NCBI GenBank assembly: GCA_964410965.1
Contig: CAYPIY010000001.1
Span: 558,001-622,000 of the forward strand
Direction: 5' to 3'
Length of the DNA: 64,000 nucleotides
Source: JBBIRG01 sp964410965
Lineage (GTDB): Bacteria > CLD3 > SB21 > JBBIRG01
The notes under the pieces are model-generated. The model had not been told where the DNA came from and did no database searches. It saw only the letters and a program-made list of their open reading frames with translations. Shown piece after piece: positions 7,568-16,629 of the stretch (positions are counted from its first letter, which is position 1; each line of letters starts with the position of its first letter). Both the position numbers and the translations under genes were made by a program.

Positions 7568-10500
7568 AATCCGTTCACTTTATCATAGGGTAAGGAATGC
7601 AAACGAGAGTTGAGAAGGGTGACGGCAATCCGCGGAAATATATTCGCGCTTTCGGTAAGGTCGTTTCTTGATATCCGGAGGGCTGTCGCTGAATCCGTTC
7701 GTGCCGATGAACGGTAAACCGCGTATCCGTGGACCGCTTCCATGCCCGCCGTTGCTCCGGCCGTAACCGCCTGAGTTTCACCTTCCGCGGTAACGGAAAT
7801 CTGTCCGCTGATCAGCGCATACAAAAAATCCGCGGGGTCGCCTTCCTTATACAGCGTCACGGCTGAAGACATGACCGTCAGGGATGCAATGCCGGATAGA
7901 TATCTCAGTTCCTGAATATTCAGCCTGGAAAAAGGTTCCGTTCTGGAAAGATGATACATCCGGTCAATGATGGTCATTTCTTTTTCGTCTCCGGTTTCGG
8001 TGAGCAAATGTTGAATGACTTGCTGGAAATCGGAACGGTTCGTTCTTGAGTGCTTTTCCCTGAGCGTCATGCGGGCCCGGCCCTGGTCCTGCACCCATAA
8101 CAGCTGTGCGGCCGCGGCGGCGGTCAGCGAAGAACTCTGGTTCAGCGCTTCGTCTATGATCTGGCCGGCTGTCGGAACGGGCCACCGGTAACGGGTCTGG
8201 TAATACTGGATTTTTTCCTGAATTCCGTAATCGCGCATCAAGGGCGCCAAAGCGAGGAAAAGATGGCGATCAATTCCCTGCTCCACTGTCTCAATCGCAT
8301 TTCCCTTGTCTTTCAGGTTCGAGGAATGAAGCGACGCGATGAGCAGGTCATAATCCGGAATGCGGCCTGTAAGGGCCAGCAATTCCAGTATGAAATCTAG
8401 GATCGTTTCGGGCAGGTCATGATAGACTTTCATCAGGACCCCGTAACCGCTGGATTCCGCGGGATGCTGCGACAAAACGGAATAATACTGAACGCACCGG
8501 TATGCCCGTTCAATTTCCAGCTGGATCAGGTCCGGCACCAGCTGCTCCATCTGCGGGTACGCAATCCGGGTCAGCGTGCGGGCGGCGATCGACCGCCCCT
8601 TGTATGGATACTGGTTGCTGCGGATCACCGAGATCAGTGTGGGAACCGATTTCAGGCCGAAGGACGTGATCACTTGTTCGGCGTACCTCCGCTCAAACGG
8701 CGTGAAAGTGTGGCTCATCGTCAGCAGAGCAGGAACGGCCTGGGAATCGCTGATTTTCCTCAGAGCGTTCATTCCTTCAATCCGTTCTTCCGCGTTTCCG
8801 TTATGAATGGTGCTCAGCAGTGACGGGAGCAGCCGTGAAGAGTTCTGATTAATCAGCTCGTTGATCGCTTCCAGCGCGGCATGTCGGATCTCTCCGGATT
8901 TGTGATGAAGATAGGGAACAATAAAGTGCGCCAGCCGTTCCATCTCCGAATGGCCGATCGTGCGTATCGCCGCGATGACCTCCTGCGAAGGCCCCTCCAG
9001 AAGATCCCTGACAATTTCCAGACCTTCGATACGGTCATCCAGGTGCCAGCTTTTCACCAGGACCGTTGCGCGGACACCAAGATCATCAGCCTGAGTTCTT
9101 CCCTTCTGCAGTTTGACCTGCTGGGGCGTGAAGAAGTCGTAACAGGCAAGCGCTTCTTTCAGGGAATAAGAAAGCCGGTGATGATTCGATTCCAGCCACT
9201 CCAGGAACATGCGGATGATCTCATTGTTTTCCTCGCGCAGGATTTCGGTCAGTAACGGTTTGAATTGTTCCTGCTCCTGCACCGGTACTGTTTTCAGGAA
9301 TTCAAGGAGGTTGTGGACGGTGGCCAGCTTGTCGTTTCTCCACAAAATGTGCAGCGCGGTCACGACTCTCGACAAGTCCCGGGTCTGCAGCTGTTCATGA
9401 ACCACATTCAGGTTCCTGCCCTGCAATCCGCAAATCACGGACTCTTCGGGCTTAGAGAAATCGAACCATTCGCTTTTCAGATTCTGGATCATGGAACGTA
9501 CATATTCATACCGGAGAAAAATCACCGCAATCAGGTAAAAGAAAGCCACGCCGAGTGAAACATAGGCAATTTCTTCGGGCTTCATGTCGGTCGCCCAGAT
9601 CAGCAGGAACCATCCCGCAATGGACGTGGCCAACGGTTCGCATAGCCCTTCCAGAATGGTCCGCACCTGCTTCTTGACGGCGGCCGGTATGGCGTTGAAC
9701 AGAAAATTAAAATTATTGATGTCGATGGAAACGACGATGCCGTGATACGCGAAGAAACCGAACATCGCGGCCACAACACCGTAATCAGCGATGAAATACC
9801 CGAACACCAGAACATAAACGATGGGCAGGATCAGCGCCGTATTGCGAACGCCGAAAAACAGCACCAGGCGGTTGAACAGGAAGAAATTCACCAGCAGGTT
9901 AAATACGTTAATCACGGCGAACAGCATGCCGAACAGGGACGCCAGCTCCTGTTCGGTGTTATTCATGGAAAAAACGTTGAAATACTGGAACTCGCAAAGG
10001 GTCGAGGAAATCAGGACCGAAAGTAAAACGACCGTCATGATCACCACATAACGTGATTTCGTGACGGCTCGTGCGGTGCCTTTCAGCTGCTCTGAAAATC
10101 CTGGCGATTCATCCACATCTTCGGTCTCGATTTTCCGCACGTTTTTGCGCAGCGAGAACAGAACGGGCATGGTCAGCAACGACAGCCCCGCCCATACGAT
10201 GAACAGGTAACTCACGGGAAAGATATCGGCAATTACCGATACCAGTCCTCCGCCCAGAGCCGCACCGCAGGCTCCGCCTCCGCTGAAGATCGCGTAGAGC
10301 CGCTTGCCGTCCTGGATGTCGAAATAACTGTCCGTAAAATTCCAGAATAACGTGTACAGCGCGATACTCCACAATACGGTGTACAGTTTGATGATATAAA
10401 AAAGCCATGCCGGAGCCGCGCTTGTCGCGGAATCCGCCAGGAACATGAGCAGTCCGAAAAAGACCAGGCCGCCTATCGTCAGTACGATCAGCGTCAGTCT

Positions 10501-10752
10501 GAATACCGTATCCAGGCTGAAACGGCTGATCAGGTAAGTGTAGACGGGAATGTACAGCAGCATGACTGCCGGAGCGAGGATGTAGATTACCGGAATTTTG
10601 TCCACGCCGACCTGCGAAAGGAACATGGCGTCGGCCGTACTGAAACCGATAGCGATGCCCGCCTGCAGAAACGCGAATAAGGACGCAAAACGGAAAACCT
10701 TGCCCCCTTCACCCTCACGCAAGCGGAAAACTTTTCTGAAATATTCGACCAT
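7561..10752 (-). CDS. Npt/AAA-type nucleotide-transporter-like protein fused to HEAT repeats and CNB fold
   Basis: 1063 residues in three parts. Residues about 15-415 are polytopic (around 12 helices) and resemble ATP:ADP antiporter-type (Npt1/Npt2) MFS proteins. About 440-880 is helical-repeat sequence of HEAT type (for example HKSGEIRHAALEAINELI and HNGNAEERIEGMNALRKI). About 905-1050 is a CNB beta-roll (LYKEGDPADFLYALISGQISVTAEG) whose cassette is altered (AGMEAVHGYAVYRSSAR). Similar fusions occur in other environmental bacteria, where transport has generally not been shown. Here the membrane part may sense or move a nucleotide, or only anchor the HEAT/CNB scaffold. It lies 32 bases downstream of the cyclase gene and overlaps the next receptor gene. 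Confidence 0.8.
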   Translation of the reverse strand: MVEYFRKVFRLREGEGGKVFRFASLFAFLQAGIAIGFSTADAMFLSQVGVDKIPVIYILAPAVMLLYIPVYTYLISRFSLDTVFRLTLIVLTIGGLVFFGLLMFLADSATSAAPAWLFYIIKLYTVLWSIALYTLFWNFTDSYFDIQDGKRLYAIFSGGGACGAALGGGLVSVIADIFPVSYLFIVWAGLSLLTMPVLFSLRKNVRKIETEDVDESPGFSEQLKGTARAVTKSRYVVIMTVVLLSVLISSTLCEFQYFNVFSMNNTEQELASLFGMLFAVINVFNLLVNFFLFNRLVLFFGVRNTALILPIVYVLVFGYFIADYGVVAAMFGFFAYHGIVVSIDINNFNFLFNAIPAAVKKQVRTILEGLCEPLATSIAGWFLLIWATDMKPEEIAYVSLGVAFFYLIAVIFLRYEYVRSMIQNLKSEWFDFSKPEESVICGLQGRNLNVVHEQLQTRDLSRVVTALHILWRNDKLATVHNLLEFLKTVPVQEQEQFKPLLTEILREENNEIIRMFLEWLESNHHRLSYSLKEALACYDFFTPQQVKLQKGRTQADDLGVRATVLVKSWHLDDRIEGLEIVRDLLEGPSQEVIAAIRTIGHSEMERLAHFIVPYLHHKSGEIRHAALEAINELINQNSSRLLPSLLSTIHNGNAEERIEGMNALRKISDSQAVPALLTMSHTFTPFERRYAEQVITSFGLKSVPTLISVIRSNQYPYKGRSIAARTLTRIAYPQMEQLVPDLIQLEIERAYRCVQYYSVLSQHPAESSGYGVLMKVYHDLPETILDFILELLALTGRIPDYDLLIASLHSSNLKDKGNAIETVEQGIDRHLFLALAPLMRDYGIQEKIQYYQTRYRWPVPTAGQIIDEALNQSSSLTAAAAAQLLWVQDQGRARMTLREKHSRTNRSDFQQVIQHLLTETGDEKEMTIIDRMYHLSRTEPFSRLNIQELRYLSGIASLTVMSSAVTLYKEGDPADFLYALISGQISVTAEGETQAVTAGATAGMEAVHGYAVYRSSARTDSATALRISRNDLTESANIFPRIAVTLLNSRLHSLPYDKVNGLC

Positions 10753-10784
10753 GGTGTACGCTTGTTATGGTTAGAAAAAAATGG

Positions 10785-12497
10785 TTATCCTTTCGTCGTG
10801 AGAACAAATGATCCGTTCCAGTCGCCGGCGGGGGGGGTCAGTTTAAACTGCCGGCAGCGTTCAATGTACATGGTGGTAATACGGTCCTCCGGATACATCG
10901 CCAGACCGGCTTCCATGCACCGGATCGCCGCGTCCCAGTGCTGCATATAATAGTGCGCCAGACCCTCGTTCATCAGCGGCAGCTGCTTAAGTTTCAATGT
11001 GCGAAGCTGTTCATCGTCCCCGTCAAAAACCTCATAGATGCGGATGGGCTTTTCCTTGCCGTACACGCATACGTAATCGATCTCGCGGATAAGAAATCCG
11101 TCGCCCTGAAGCTGGTTCTTGGTTTGTTCCGAAATGAGGATACCCACTCCGTAGATTTTTGTCAACGATTCCAGGCGGGATGAGGTATTGACCGGATCGC
11201 CGATCACGGTGCTGTCCAGGCGCCTTTCGGAACCGACCGTCCCCAGAATGATGGCACCCGTGTTGATGCCGATACCGATATCGATGGGCCGGTAATTGGC
11301 CTTTTTCCGGTCGATATTATACTGGATCAGGGCTTTCCTCATCCCGATCGCCGCCTTTACCGCGTTGTCGGAATGACCCGTGAAGAGCGCCATGATCCCG
11401 TCCCCGAGAAACTTATCGATGAATCCGTTATTCTGCTCAATTGGTCCGGTCATACGGGCAAAATAATTATTCAGAAAGTTAAAATCCTCCTGCGGTGTCA
11501 TGGCCTCCGACAAATGGGTAAAGCCGCGGATGTCCGCAAAAATGACCGACAGCTGAATCAACCGGGCCTGCTTGGGCCGGATATCCGTAAAATCCTTGAT
11601 TTCCAGGCATTCTAAAAACTGTTTCGGCACAAACTTACCGAAAATCGTCACCTGCTGTTCCAGGTGTCCCAGCAGCAGCTGAAGCTGGTTTTCCATGGAG
11701 ATAAAAGCAGCGGCGAGATTGCCTACTTCATCGCGGGATTTCTTTGAAATCTGATCCAGCCGGTCCTGCGACACCTTGGAAAGCTTAAATTCATCAACAA
11801 TGGTTTTTTTGATATGTTCGGTCAGATGAATCAGCGGCTTGGCCATGCGGTCAGCGACGAGGTAGGTTACAAAGAAAAATGCCAGGAATATCACAACGCC
11901 TACGGCCAGGGTTTTCAGCAGGGTCTTGTTCAGTTCTGTCTTAATGAAGTCAATGGCGATATCCGCCCCGCAAATGTACACCTTGCCCTTTGGGGTGGTG
12001 AACGGAAGCATGATGGAGCGAAAGCGCCCGTATTTATCCTCGATATCATCCACAAACCGGATTTGCTTGTCTTCGAACGTATATTTGAAGGTATCCGTCG
12101 CTTCCGCATATAAAGTAAAAAAACGGTCATAGGTTTTACCGGCTAACTCTTCCTCCGTCGCCGATGTAGTGACAAAAAAAACCGAATCTTTGAATTTCAT
12201 CGCGCTGTAAATGTACAACAAACCAAGCTGCCCGGCAAATTCAGAAAGTTTCTTCACATTCCTGAAATGCTCTTCCTGAGTGACAGAACCCGCATTGAGT
12301 ATGCGATCATGAAAATCGCTTCCGTATAACTGATTCACTCCGTAGGCCCCGGCATAGAGCTTCTGATTGATGCCTTCCATAAACAGTTCTTCCTGAAGCG
12401 TATAGGTATTCACCGTATAGATCGTCGTCAGGATCAGGTTAAGAATAAACAGGATGAGCAGTAATTTCTGTTTGATCTGCAAACGTAAAAACTTCAT
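10785..12497 (-). CDS. membrane adenylate cyclase, class III, with HAMP
   Basis: 570 residues: TM1 (about 10-30), a periplasmic sensor (31-192), TM2 (194-214), HAMP (about 216-275), a class III cyclase domain (about 312-490) and a short helical, TPR-like tail. Catalytic residues are complete: metal-binding Asp322 and Asp366, adenine-specifying Lys362 and Thr430, and transition-state Asn437 and Arg441. It should therefore make cAMP from ATP under control of a periplasmic signal. It is the first gene of the operon running down to the formyltransferase. The start has no clear Shine-Dalgarno sequence. An 8-G run at 10830-10837 lies in the last codons; a slip there would change only the extreme C-terminus. 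Confidence 0.92.
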   Translation of the reverse strand: MKFLRLQIKQKLLLILFILNLILTTIYTVNTYTLQEELFMEGINQKLYAGAYGVNQLYGSDFHDRILNAGSVTQEEHFRNVKKLSEFAGQLGLLYIYSAMKFKDSVFFVTTSATEEELAGKTYDRFFTLYAEATDTFKYTFEDKQIRFVDDIEDKYGRFRSIMLPFTTPKGKVYICGADIAIDFIKTELNKTLLKTLAVGVVIFLAFFFVTYLVADRMAKPLIHLTEHIKKTIVDEFKLSKVSQDRLDQISKKSRDEVGNLAAAFISMENQLQLLLGHLEQQVTIFGKFVPKQFLECLEIKDFTDIRPKQARLIQLSVIFADIRGFTHLSEAMTPQEDFNFLNNYFARMTGPIEQNNGFIDKFLGDGIMALFTGHSDNAVKAAIGMRKALIQYNIDRKKANYRPIDIGIGINTGAIILGTVGSERRLDSTVIGDPVNTSSRLESLTKIYGVGILISEQTKNQLQGDGFLIREIDYVCVYGKEKPIRIYEVFDGDDEQLRTLKLKQLPLMNEGLAHYYMQHWDAAIRCMEAGLAMYPEDRITTMYIERCRQFKLTPPAGDWNGSFVLTTKG

Positions 12498-12550
12498 AAA
12501 TATATTTATTTGATAAACCGGTTTCCGGGTAAAGTGATTTGAATAACGTA

Positions 12551-12579
12551 AGTTTAGTGGAAAATAGTCGAATTCTCAA
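12551..12579 (-). promoter_or_regulatory. candidate promoter of the cyclase/receptor operon
   Basis: Read on the minus strand: TTGAGA (12579-12574), a 17-base spacer, then TAAACT (12556-12551). This would start transcription near 12544 and give a leader of about 46 bases before the cyclase start. It is a sequence match only. Confidence 0.5.
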
Positions 12580-12956
12580 GTGAATTTATTTTTTTTTGAA
12601 TATTTCCTTCCGGAAATGAAATCCTGTTCTGATTTTTTTTCTTGAACGAATACGAATCCTTTTAATAAAATCATGCTTGATCCGAAAAAAATGCAACTGG
12701 ATGGAAGATTCCGTCATCGGTCTGGTACGGGCAAATAGGTTCAACAAATCCGATTTCACCTGACCCTTATGACGCTGTTTCACAAAGCGGCTGCCGGAAA
12801 ACAACGCACGGCCGGAGAATGAACGGAGTTATCAGTACCGCATCACTTAAACCGGGTCGGCCTTGCGATCTTCATGGCTATAATTAAGTGACCACGCCGG
12901 TTGCGGGAAAGAACCATATAAATGATATGAAAAAATGGAATTCAGTGTAATTTAAC

Positions 12957-12984
12957 CCACTCAATATAATGATATTGAAAGTGG
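12957..12984 (-). terminator. weak hairpin after the dGTPase gene
   Basis: An imperfect stem (CCAC and CAATAT pairing with ATATTG and GTGG around a 4-base loop) lies 3 bases after the dGTPase stop. No proper U-tract follows it on the minus strand, so termination here may be weak or factor-dependent. Confidence 0.3.
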
Positions 12985-12986
12985 CA

Positions 12987-14276
12987 TTAAATCAAATCCC
13001 CGATCGATCCGAAATCCGGATCAAACAGGCGTTTGTAGGTTCGTATTGCGAAAACATCGGTCATGCCGGAAATATAATCGCAAATCAGGCGGGCGCGCTT
13101 CTTCATATCCGATTCACGCAAAATCATCTGTTCGGTATCATACGGCAGCAATGACATCCGAGGCGGCTGATCCGTCATGTAATGCTCCCGAAACGCGGCG
13201 TACATTTTTTTCAGCATCTGCTCAGCCTTGAACTCAAGCTGATAGATCTGCGGTGACCGGAACACTAATTCTCTCGATAAACGGCTGTAAAGTTTTGCCT
13301 CAAGCTGGGCAGCGGGATCGATTTTCAGACTATACGCATAACGGCGGGTGCGGTCACTCATGAAGTTTTGTACCGGTTCAATCGAACAGGCGTTGATCAT
13401 GTCGCCGATCTTCATGGAAAACCGCTTTTGCAGGGTTTTTGCCTGAATGATATCAAGAATTTTACTGATCCATCCTGATTCTTCCCTGTTTAACCCAGCC
13501 CCCGACGCCCACTTTTCGATTTTCTGGAGAGTGATCAATCCGGAAGCGACTCCGTCAACAACATCGTTGATGGAAAACGCCGTATCATCCGCCCAGTCCA
13601 TGATCTGGCATTCGATACTTCTGAACGAATTGAGAGCATCCGCCGAATCCAGTTCCCCGGGCAGGCCGGGCTGATCAAACACAAACCGGATAACGGGTTT
13701 CTGTTCATCGTATAAAAAATGATTTTTAGGAATCCCGCCTCCGGAGCAACAATGGCCATACAAGGTTTTATACTTCAGCACTCCGTCAGCAAAAGCACGG
13801 GTGGGATTCATCCCGGTACGCCCGGCGGATGAAGAATAAATTGTATCGGTCAGTATCCGCAGGGTTTGCGCGTTGCCCTCAAATCCGCCGAAATCCTTCA
13901 TCAGCTGATGGAGGGAACTTTCACCCGCATGCCCGAACGGAGGATGGCCGATATCGTGCGACAAACAGACCGCTTCCACAAGATCGGCGTCGATGTGATA
14001 ATCTTTATTCAGGTACGGACTGGTTTTCAGGAGATGATAACAGATCGACCGGCCGATCTGCGAAACTTCGATGGAATGGGTAAGCCTCGTCCGGTAAAAA
14101 TCATACTCCCCGGAAAAAAACACCTGCGTTTTGGCCTGCAAACGCCTGAATGATGATGAATAGATAATCCGGTCTCGGTCCTGCTGGAAAGGCGTCCGGT
14201 GATGAAGCTGACGGACCTTTTCAGAGTTAAACAGCGTCTGATCAAAATCATTATAGAACGTATTGTCGCCGGTCAT
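12987..14276 (-). CDS. dgt: dGTP triphosphohydrolase (dGTPase)
   Basis: 429 residues. HD-superfamily phosphohydrolase motifs are present in order: RTRLTHSIEV (Arg and His of the N-terminal HxxT motif), SHDIGHPPFGHAGE (the HD pair plus downstream His), and a C-terminal Asp in CQIMDWADDTAF. The enzyme cleaves dGTP to deoxyguanosine and triphosphate, shaping dNTP pools; some dGTPases also restrict phages. It is the last gene of a six-gene minus operon, 27 bases after the DUF2130 gene. Length and motifs are ordinary for the family. Confidence 0.92.
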   Translation of the reverse strand: MTGDNTFYNDFDQTLFNSEKVRQLHHRTPFQQDRDRIIYSSSFRRLQAKTQVFFSGEYDFYRTRLTHSIEVSQIGRSICYHLLKTSPYLNKDYHIDADLVEAVCLSHDIGHPPFGHAGESSLHQLMKDFGGFEGNAQTLRILTDTIYSSSAGRTGMNPTRAFADGVLKYKTLYGHCCSGGGIPKNHFLYDEQKPVIRFVFDQPGLPGELDSADALNSFRSIECQIMDWADDTAFSINDVVDGVASGLITLQKIEKWASGAGLNREESGWISKILDIIQAKTLQKRFSMKIGDMINACSIEPVQNFMSDRTRRYAYSLKIDPAAQLEAKLYSRLSRELVFRSPQIYQLEFKAEQMLKKMYAAFREHYMTDQPPRMSLLPYDTEQMILRESDMKKRARLICDYISGMTDVFAIRTYKRLFDPDFGSIGDLI

Positions 14277-14303
14277 AAAATTATACGAGTGAATTTTTAC
14301 ATA

Positions 14304-15488
14304 TCATTTGTTGTCAGGATCAATGGCGTCATCATGGCTGGAGTTCAGTTCGAGCTGCTGTATTGGTTTCAGGTTTTGCCCGATGATACCCTGGAGAGAA
14401 CCGTACAGCTGGGTCGTATTCATGACGACACGTTCGACCTGTTTTTCGCGTTTTGCCCAGATTTTGTACATCGCGGCTTTTTCGGAGTCGAGGTCTTTTT
14501 TCATCTGTATGAACGATTCGACGATCGCTTCCATCTTCTGCCTGAATTCGGGCCCGGAAAGATAATTGTACATGATTTCCATTTTCCCGTTCATGTTTTC
14601 TTTAGAGGAATGAGCGTGGGCAACTTCGATCATTCCCGCGCGCAGGGCCATGGCAAGACCTTCCGCAGACGCGGCATCGCAAACCCAGATATTGTCGATA
14701 TTGCCGATCCGGATAATGCCTTTGGGCAGCACCGTCGACACTATCACGCCGAGGTTCGCTTTGGCTCCGAGTTTATCCTCCTTCAGTTTTACGATCCATT
14801 CCTTCGACCAGTCCTTCGCGCGCTTCGCTTCCCACAGGATGACGCCGCAGGGCTGACGGAAATCGTTAGTGATCCGCTGAATGATATCCCCGCCGCGCGC
14901 CCCTTTTTTCACAGGCTCGATTTCGTCGCCGGGAAATAATCGCCGTAACTGCTCTTCCAGTTCGAGCTCAAGCACTTCGCCCTGTAATTGCTGGGATCCG
15001 ATTTCCGCTTTGCGTTTCAGATCCTCAATTTGTTTGTACAAATCCGTAATCGTTTTTTCTTTTTCTGCGTCTTTCAGCCTATATTCCTCGCTGAGTTTCG
15101 TCACAAGATCGTTCTGGATTTTTGCCCGTTCGGCGGACAACTGGCGTTCCATTTCGAGCCTGAGTGACCGTTCCTTGTCCTCAATCTCCCTCTGTCGCTT
15201 CATGAGATCAAGCTCTTTGTCCTCGCTGATTTTCAGTTTTCTTGATTTTTCGTCCAGCTGATTCCGGATGTCTTTCAGCTGAAACTGGAACTGATCCTCG
15301 GTCTGCTTTTTAATCTGATCTTCCAATTGCTGTTTTTGTGCTGCAAACTGCGATTCGATTTTCTTTTTTTCATCCAACCATCGTTGGTTGTATTCCGCTC
15401 GCAGGTCTTCCTGAATATTTTTTTTCAGGGCCTCGGTCAGTTCAATCGATGCTCCGCATTTCGGACAATTAAAGGAGGATTCACTCAT
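14304..15488 (-). CDS. DUF2130 protein: coiled coil plus nuclease-like fold
   Basis: 394 residues. An N-terminal Cys pair (CPKCG, residues 8-12) opens the protein; a long charged coiled coil (about 20-215) leads to the conserved DUF2130 domain (about 215-370), marked by LEEQLRRLFPGDEIEPVKKGARGGDI and ILWEAKRAKDW. The domain has the general look of restriction-endonuclease-like folds (acidic residue, then E-x-K), but its activity is not established and it may be structural. It is soluble. It sits between the two TM-winged-helix genes and dgt, with gaps of 12 and 27 bases, so it should be co-expressed with them. Confidence 0.85.
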   Translation of the reverse strand: MSESSFNCPKCGASIELTEALKKNIQEDLRAEYNQRWLDEKKKIESQFAAQKQQLEDQIKKQTEDQFQFQLKDIRNQLDEKSRKLKISEDKELDLMKRQREIEDKERSLRLEMERQLSAERAKIQNDLVTKLSEEYRLKDAEKEKTITDLYKQIEDLKRKAEIGSQQLQGEVLELELEEQLRRLFPGDEIEPVKKGARGGDIIQRITNDFRQPCGVILWEAKRAKDWSKEWIVKLKEDKLGAKANLGVIVSTVLPKGIIRIGNIDNIWVCDAASAEGLAMALRAGMIEVAHAHSSKENMNGKMEIMYNYLSGPEFRQKMEAIVESFIQMKKDLDSEKAAMYKIWAKREKQVERVVMNTTQLYGSLQGIIGQNLKPIQQLELNSSHDDAIDPDNK

Positions 15489-15500
15489 ATGATAAAAACC

Positions 15501-16031
15501 TTAAGTGACAGAAACGGCTTTATCCTGGTCAAAACTGATCAATTGATACACCAACCCGCCGGAAGGAGTGATCATGACTTCAAACAGGCCTTTGGTAACA
15601 AGCTCATCCATGGTTTTTTTTGCGTCATCAGCCGAAACCTGGAGATTGATAATCATTTCCGGAACAGACAGTCGGCCATGATTTTGTTTCGCGAGCTGTA
15701 CGCTGTGAAACATCATCCACTGGTTTCGGTCAGCCATACGTTGTTTTTTCTTTTTGCGGAATGTCACCCACAACACGATGCAGGCAGCCAACGGTAACCC
15801 CGTGCAGCAGAAAAAACCGCCGATCAGGCCGCCGATATTCCCTTTACCCTCATAATCCGGCCTTCCGCCCTGATAATCGCCCTTGAGAATGACGCCAAGA
15901 ATAATAAAAAACATCGCGGCCGCAAAACAGGCAAGCAGCGTGATTGCCGTATACATCAAGTATATATTGTTTTTCTGCTCAGGAAAAGCGATCGGGTATT
16001 GGAATTCCTTGGATTCCGGGCTCGTAGTCAT
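15501..16031 (-). CDS. two-TM protein with cytoplasmic winged-helix-like domain (paralogue A)
   Basis: 176 residues. TM segments at about 23-48 and 70-93 flank a short loop (GDYQGGRPDYEGKGNIGG). A Lys/Arg run marks the cytoplasmic side, and a C-terminal module of about 70 residues (from VQLAKQNHGRLSVPEMIINL through DELVTKGLFEVMITPSGG to VYQL) has the helix-helix-helix-wing pattern of a winged helix. It is paralogous to the next gene upstream and overlaps it by 4 bases (ATGA type). Function is unknown. A membrane-tethered DNA- or protein-binding module is the simplest reading. Confidence 0.65.
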   Translation of the reverse strand: MTTSPESKEFQYPIAFPEQKNNIYLMYTAITLLACFAAAMFFIILGVILKGDYQGGRPDYEGKGNIGGLIGGFFCCTGLPLAACIVLWVTFRKKKKQRMADRNQWMMFHSVQLAKQNHGRLSVPEMIINLQVSADDAKKTMDELVTKGLFEVMITPSGGLVYQLISFDQDKAVSVT

Positions 16032-16600
16032 ACCTTTTCCGCCTTGGATTTATCTTCGCCGAAACCGTGAACGGCATAAATCATTTCTCCGGATTCAGAA
16101 ACAAGAATTTCCGCCACACCTTTGATGACGAGTTGATCCAGGTGTTTCTTCGCTTCGGTAAAGCCGATCTGGAATTCCATGGCGACATCCTGGGTTGTCA
16201 TGCGGCCGTCCCGGGTTGAAGCGTATTTAAGTACAGAGGTTTCGAGCCAGGTTGACATCATTTCCCCGTAGCGCTTTTTCCGTCGCTGAATGCTCACAAT
16301 GCAAAGTCCCGATAGCCCCAGCGGTATGATTCCGCAGACAAAACCCATGGCCAGAATGATTCCCAGCGAAGTATCTTCCGCTTTTTTTTGGGTACCCGTT
16401 GAGTCTTTCAGAATCATTTCTTTCTGCAGGCGATCCGCTTTTCCTCCCTCGTAATTCCCACCGATCAGGTCACCCAGAAATGCGATGAAAAAAAACGACC
16501 CGTATATCAGAAGAAATACAGCCGCGACCCAAAGTAATGCTGATGACGGCTTGGCGGGTTTACCGGGATAGGCACCGGACGGGATTGATGATTCTGTCAT
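16028..16600 (-). CDS. two-TM protein with cytoplasmic winged-helix-like domain (paralogue B)
   Basis: 190 residues, same plan as its downstream neighbour: TM segments at about 20-42 and 78-100, loop with GGNYEGGKADRL (compare GDYQGGRPDYEG in paralogue A), basic stretch RRKKR, then a winged-helix-like module (LKYASTRDGRMTTQDVAMEF, EAKKHLDQLVIKGVAEI, then a beta-hairpin SESGEMIYAV). The pair probably arose by tandem duplication and may form a heteromer. Function is unknown. Confidence 0.65.
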   Translation of the reverse strand: MTESSIPSGAYPGKPAKPSSALLWVAAVFLLIYGSFFFIAFLGDLIGGNYEGGKADRLQKEMILKDSTGTQKKAEDTSLGIILAMGFVCGIIPLGLSGLCIVSIQRRKKRYGEMMSTWLETSVLKYASTRDGRMTTQDVAMEFQIGFTEAKKHLDQLVIKGVAEILVSESGEMIYAVHGFGEDKSKAEKV

Positions 16601-16629
16601 AATTGAATGATCCTGTTGATTAATGTTTC

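Larger units (their letters stand above)
12498..12986. other. 489-base gap between adenylate cyclase and dGTPase genes
   Basis: No convincing gene. The part next to the cyclase holds a candidate promoter (12551-12579) and a palindrome AAACCGGTTT at 12516-12525 that would fall in the 5' leader. The part next to the dGTPase stop holds a weak hairpin (12957-12984). The middle is featureless. A 72-codon minus-strand frame at 12586-12804 is Arg/Lys/Phe-rich with no family look and is probably noise. Confidence 0.6.

Noticed and set aside
10830..10837. Run of eight G in the adenylate cyclase gene as a phase-variation switch
   Set aside because: It lies in the last codons, after the catalytic domain, so slippage would not turn the enzyme off.
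12586..12804. 72-codon minus-strand frame between the cyclase and dgt genes
   Set aside because: Composition is Arg/Lys/Phe-biased, with no Shine-Dalgarno sequence and no family resemblance.
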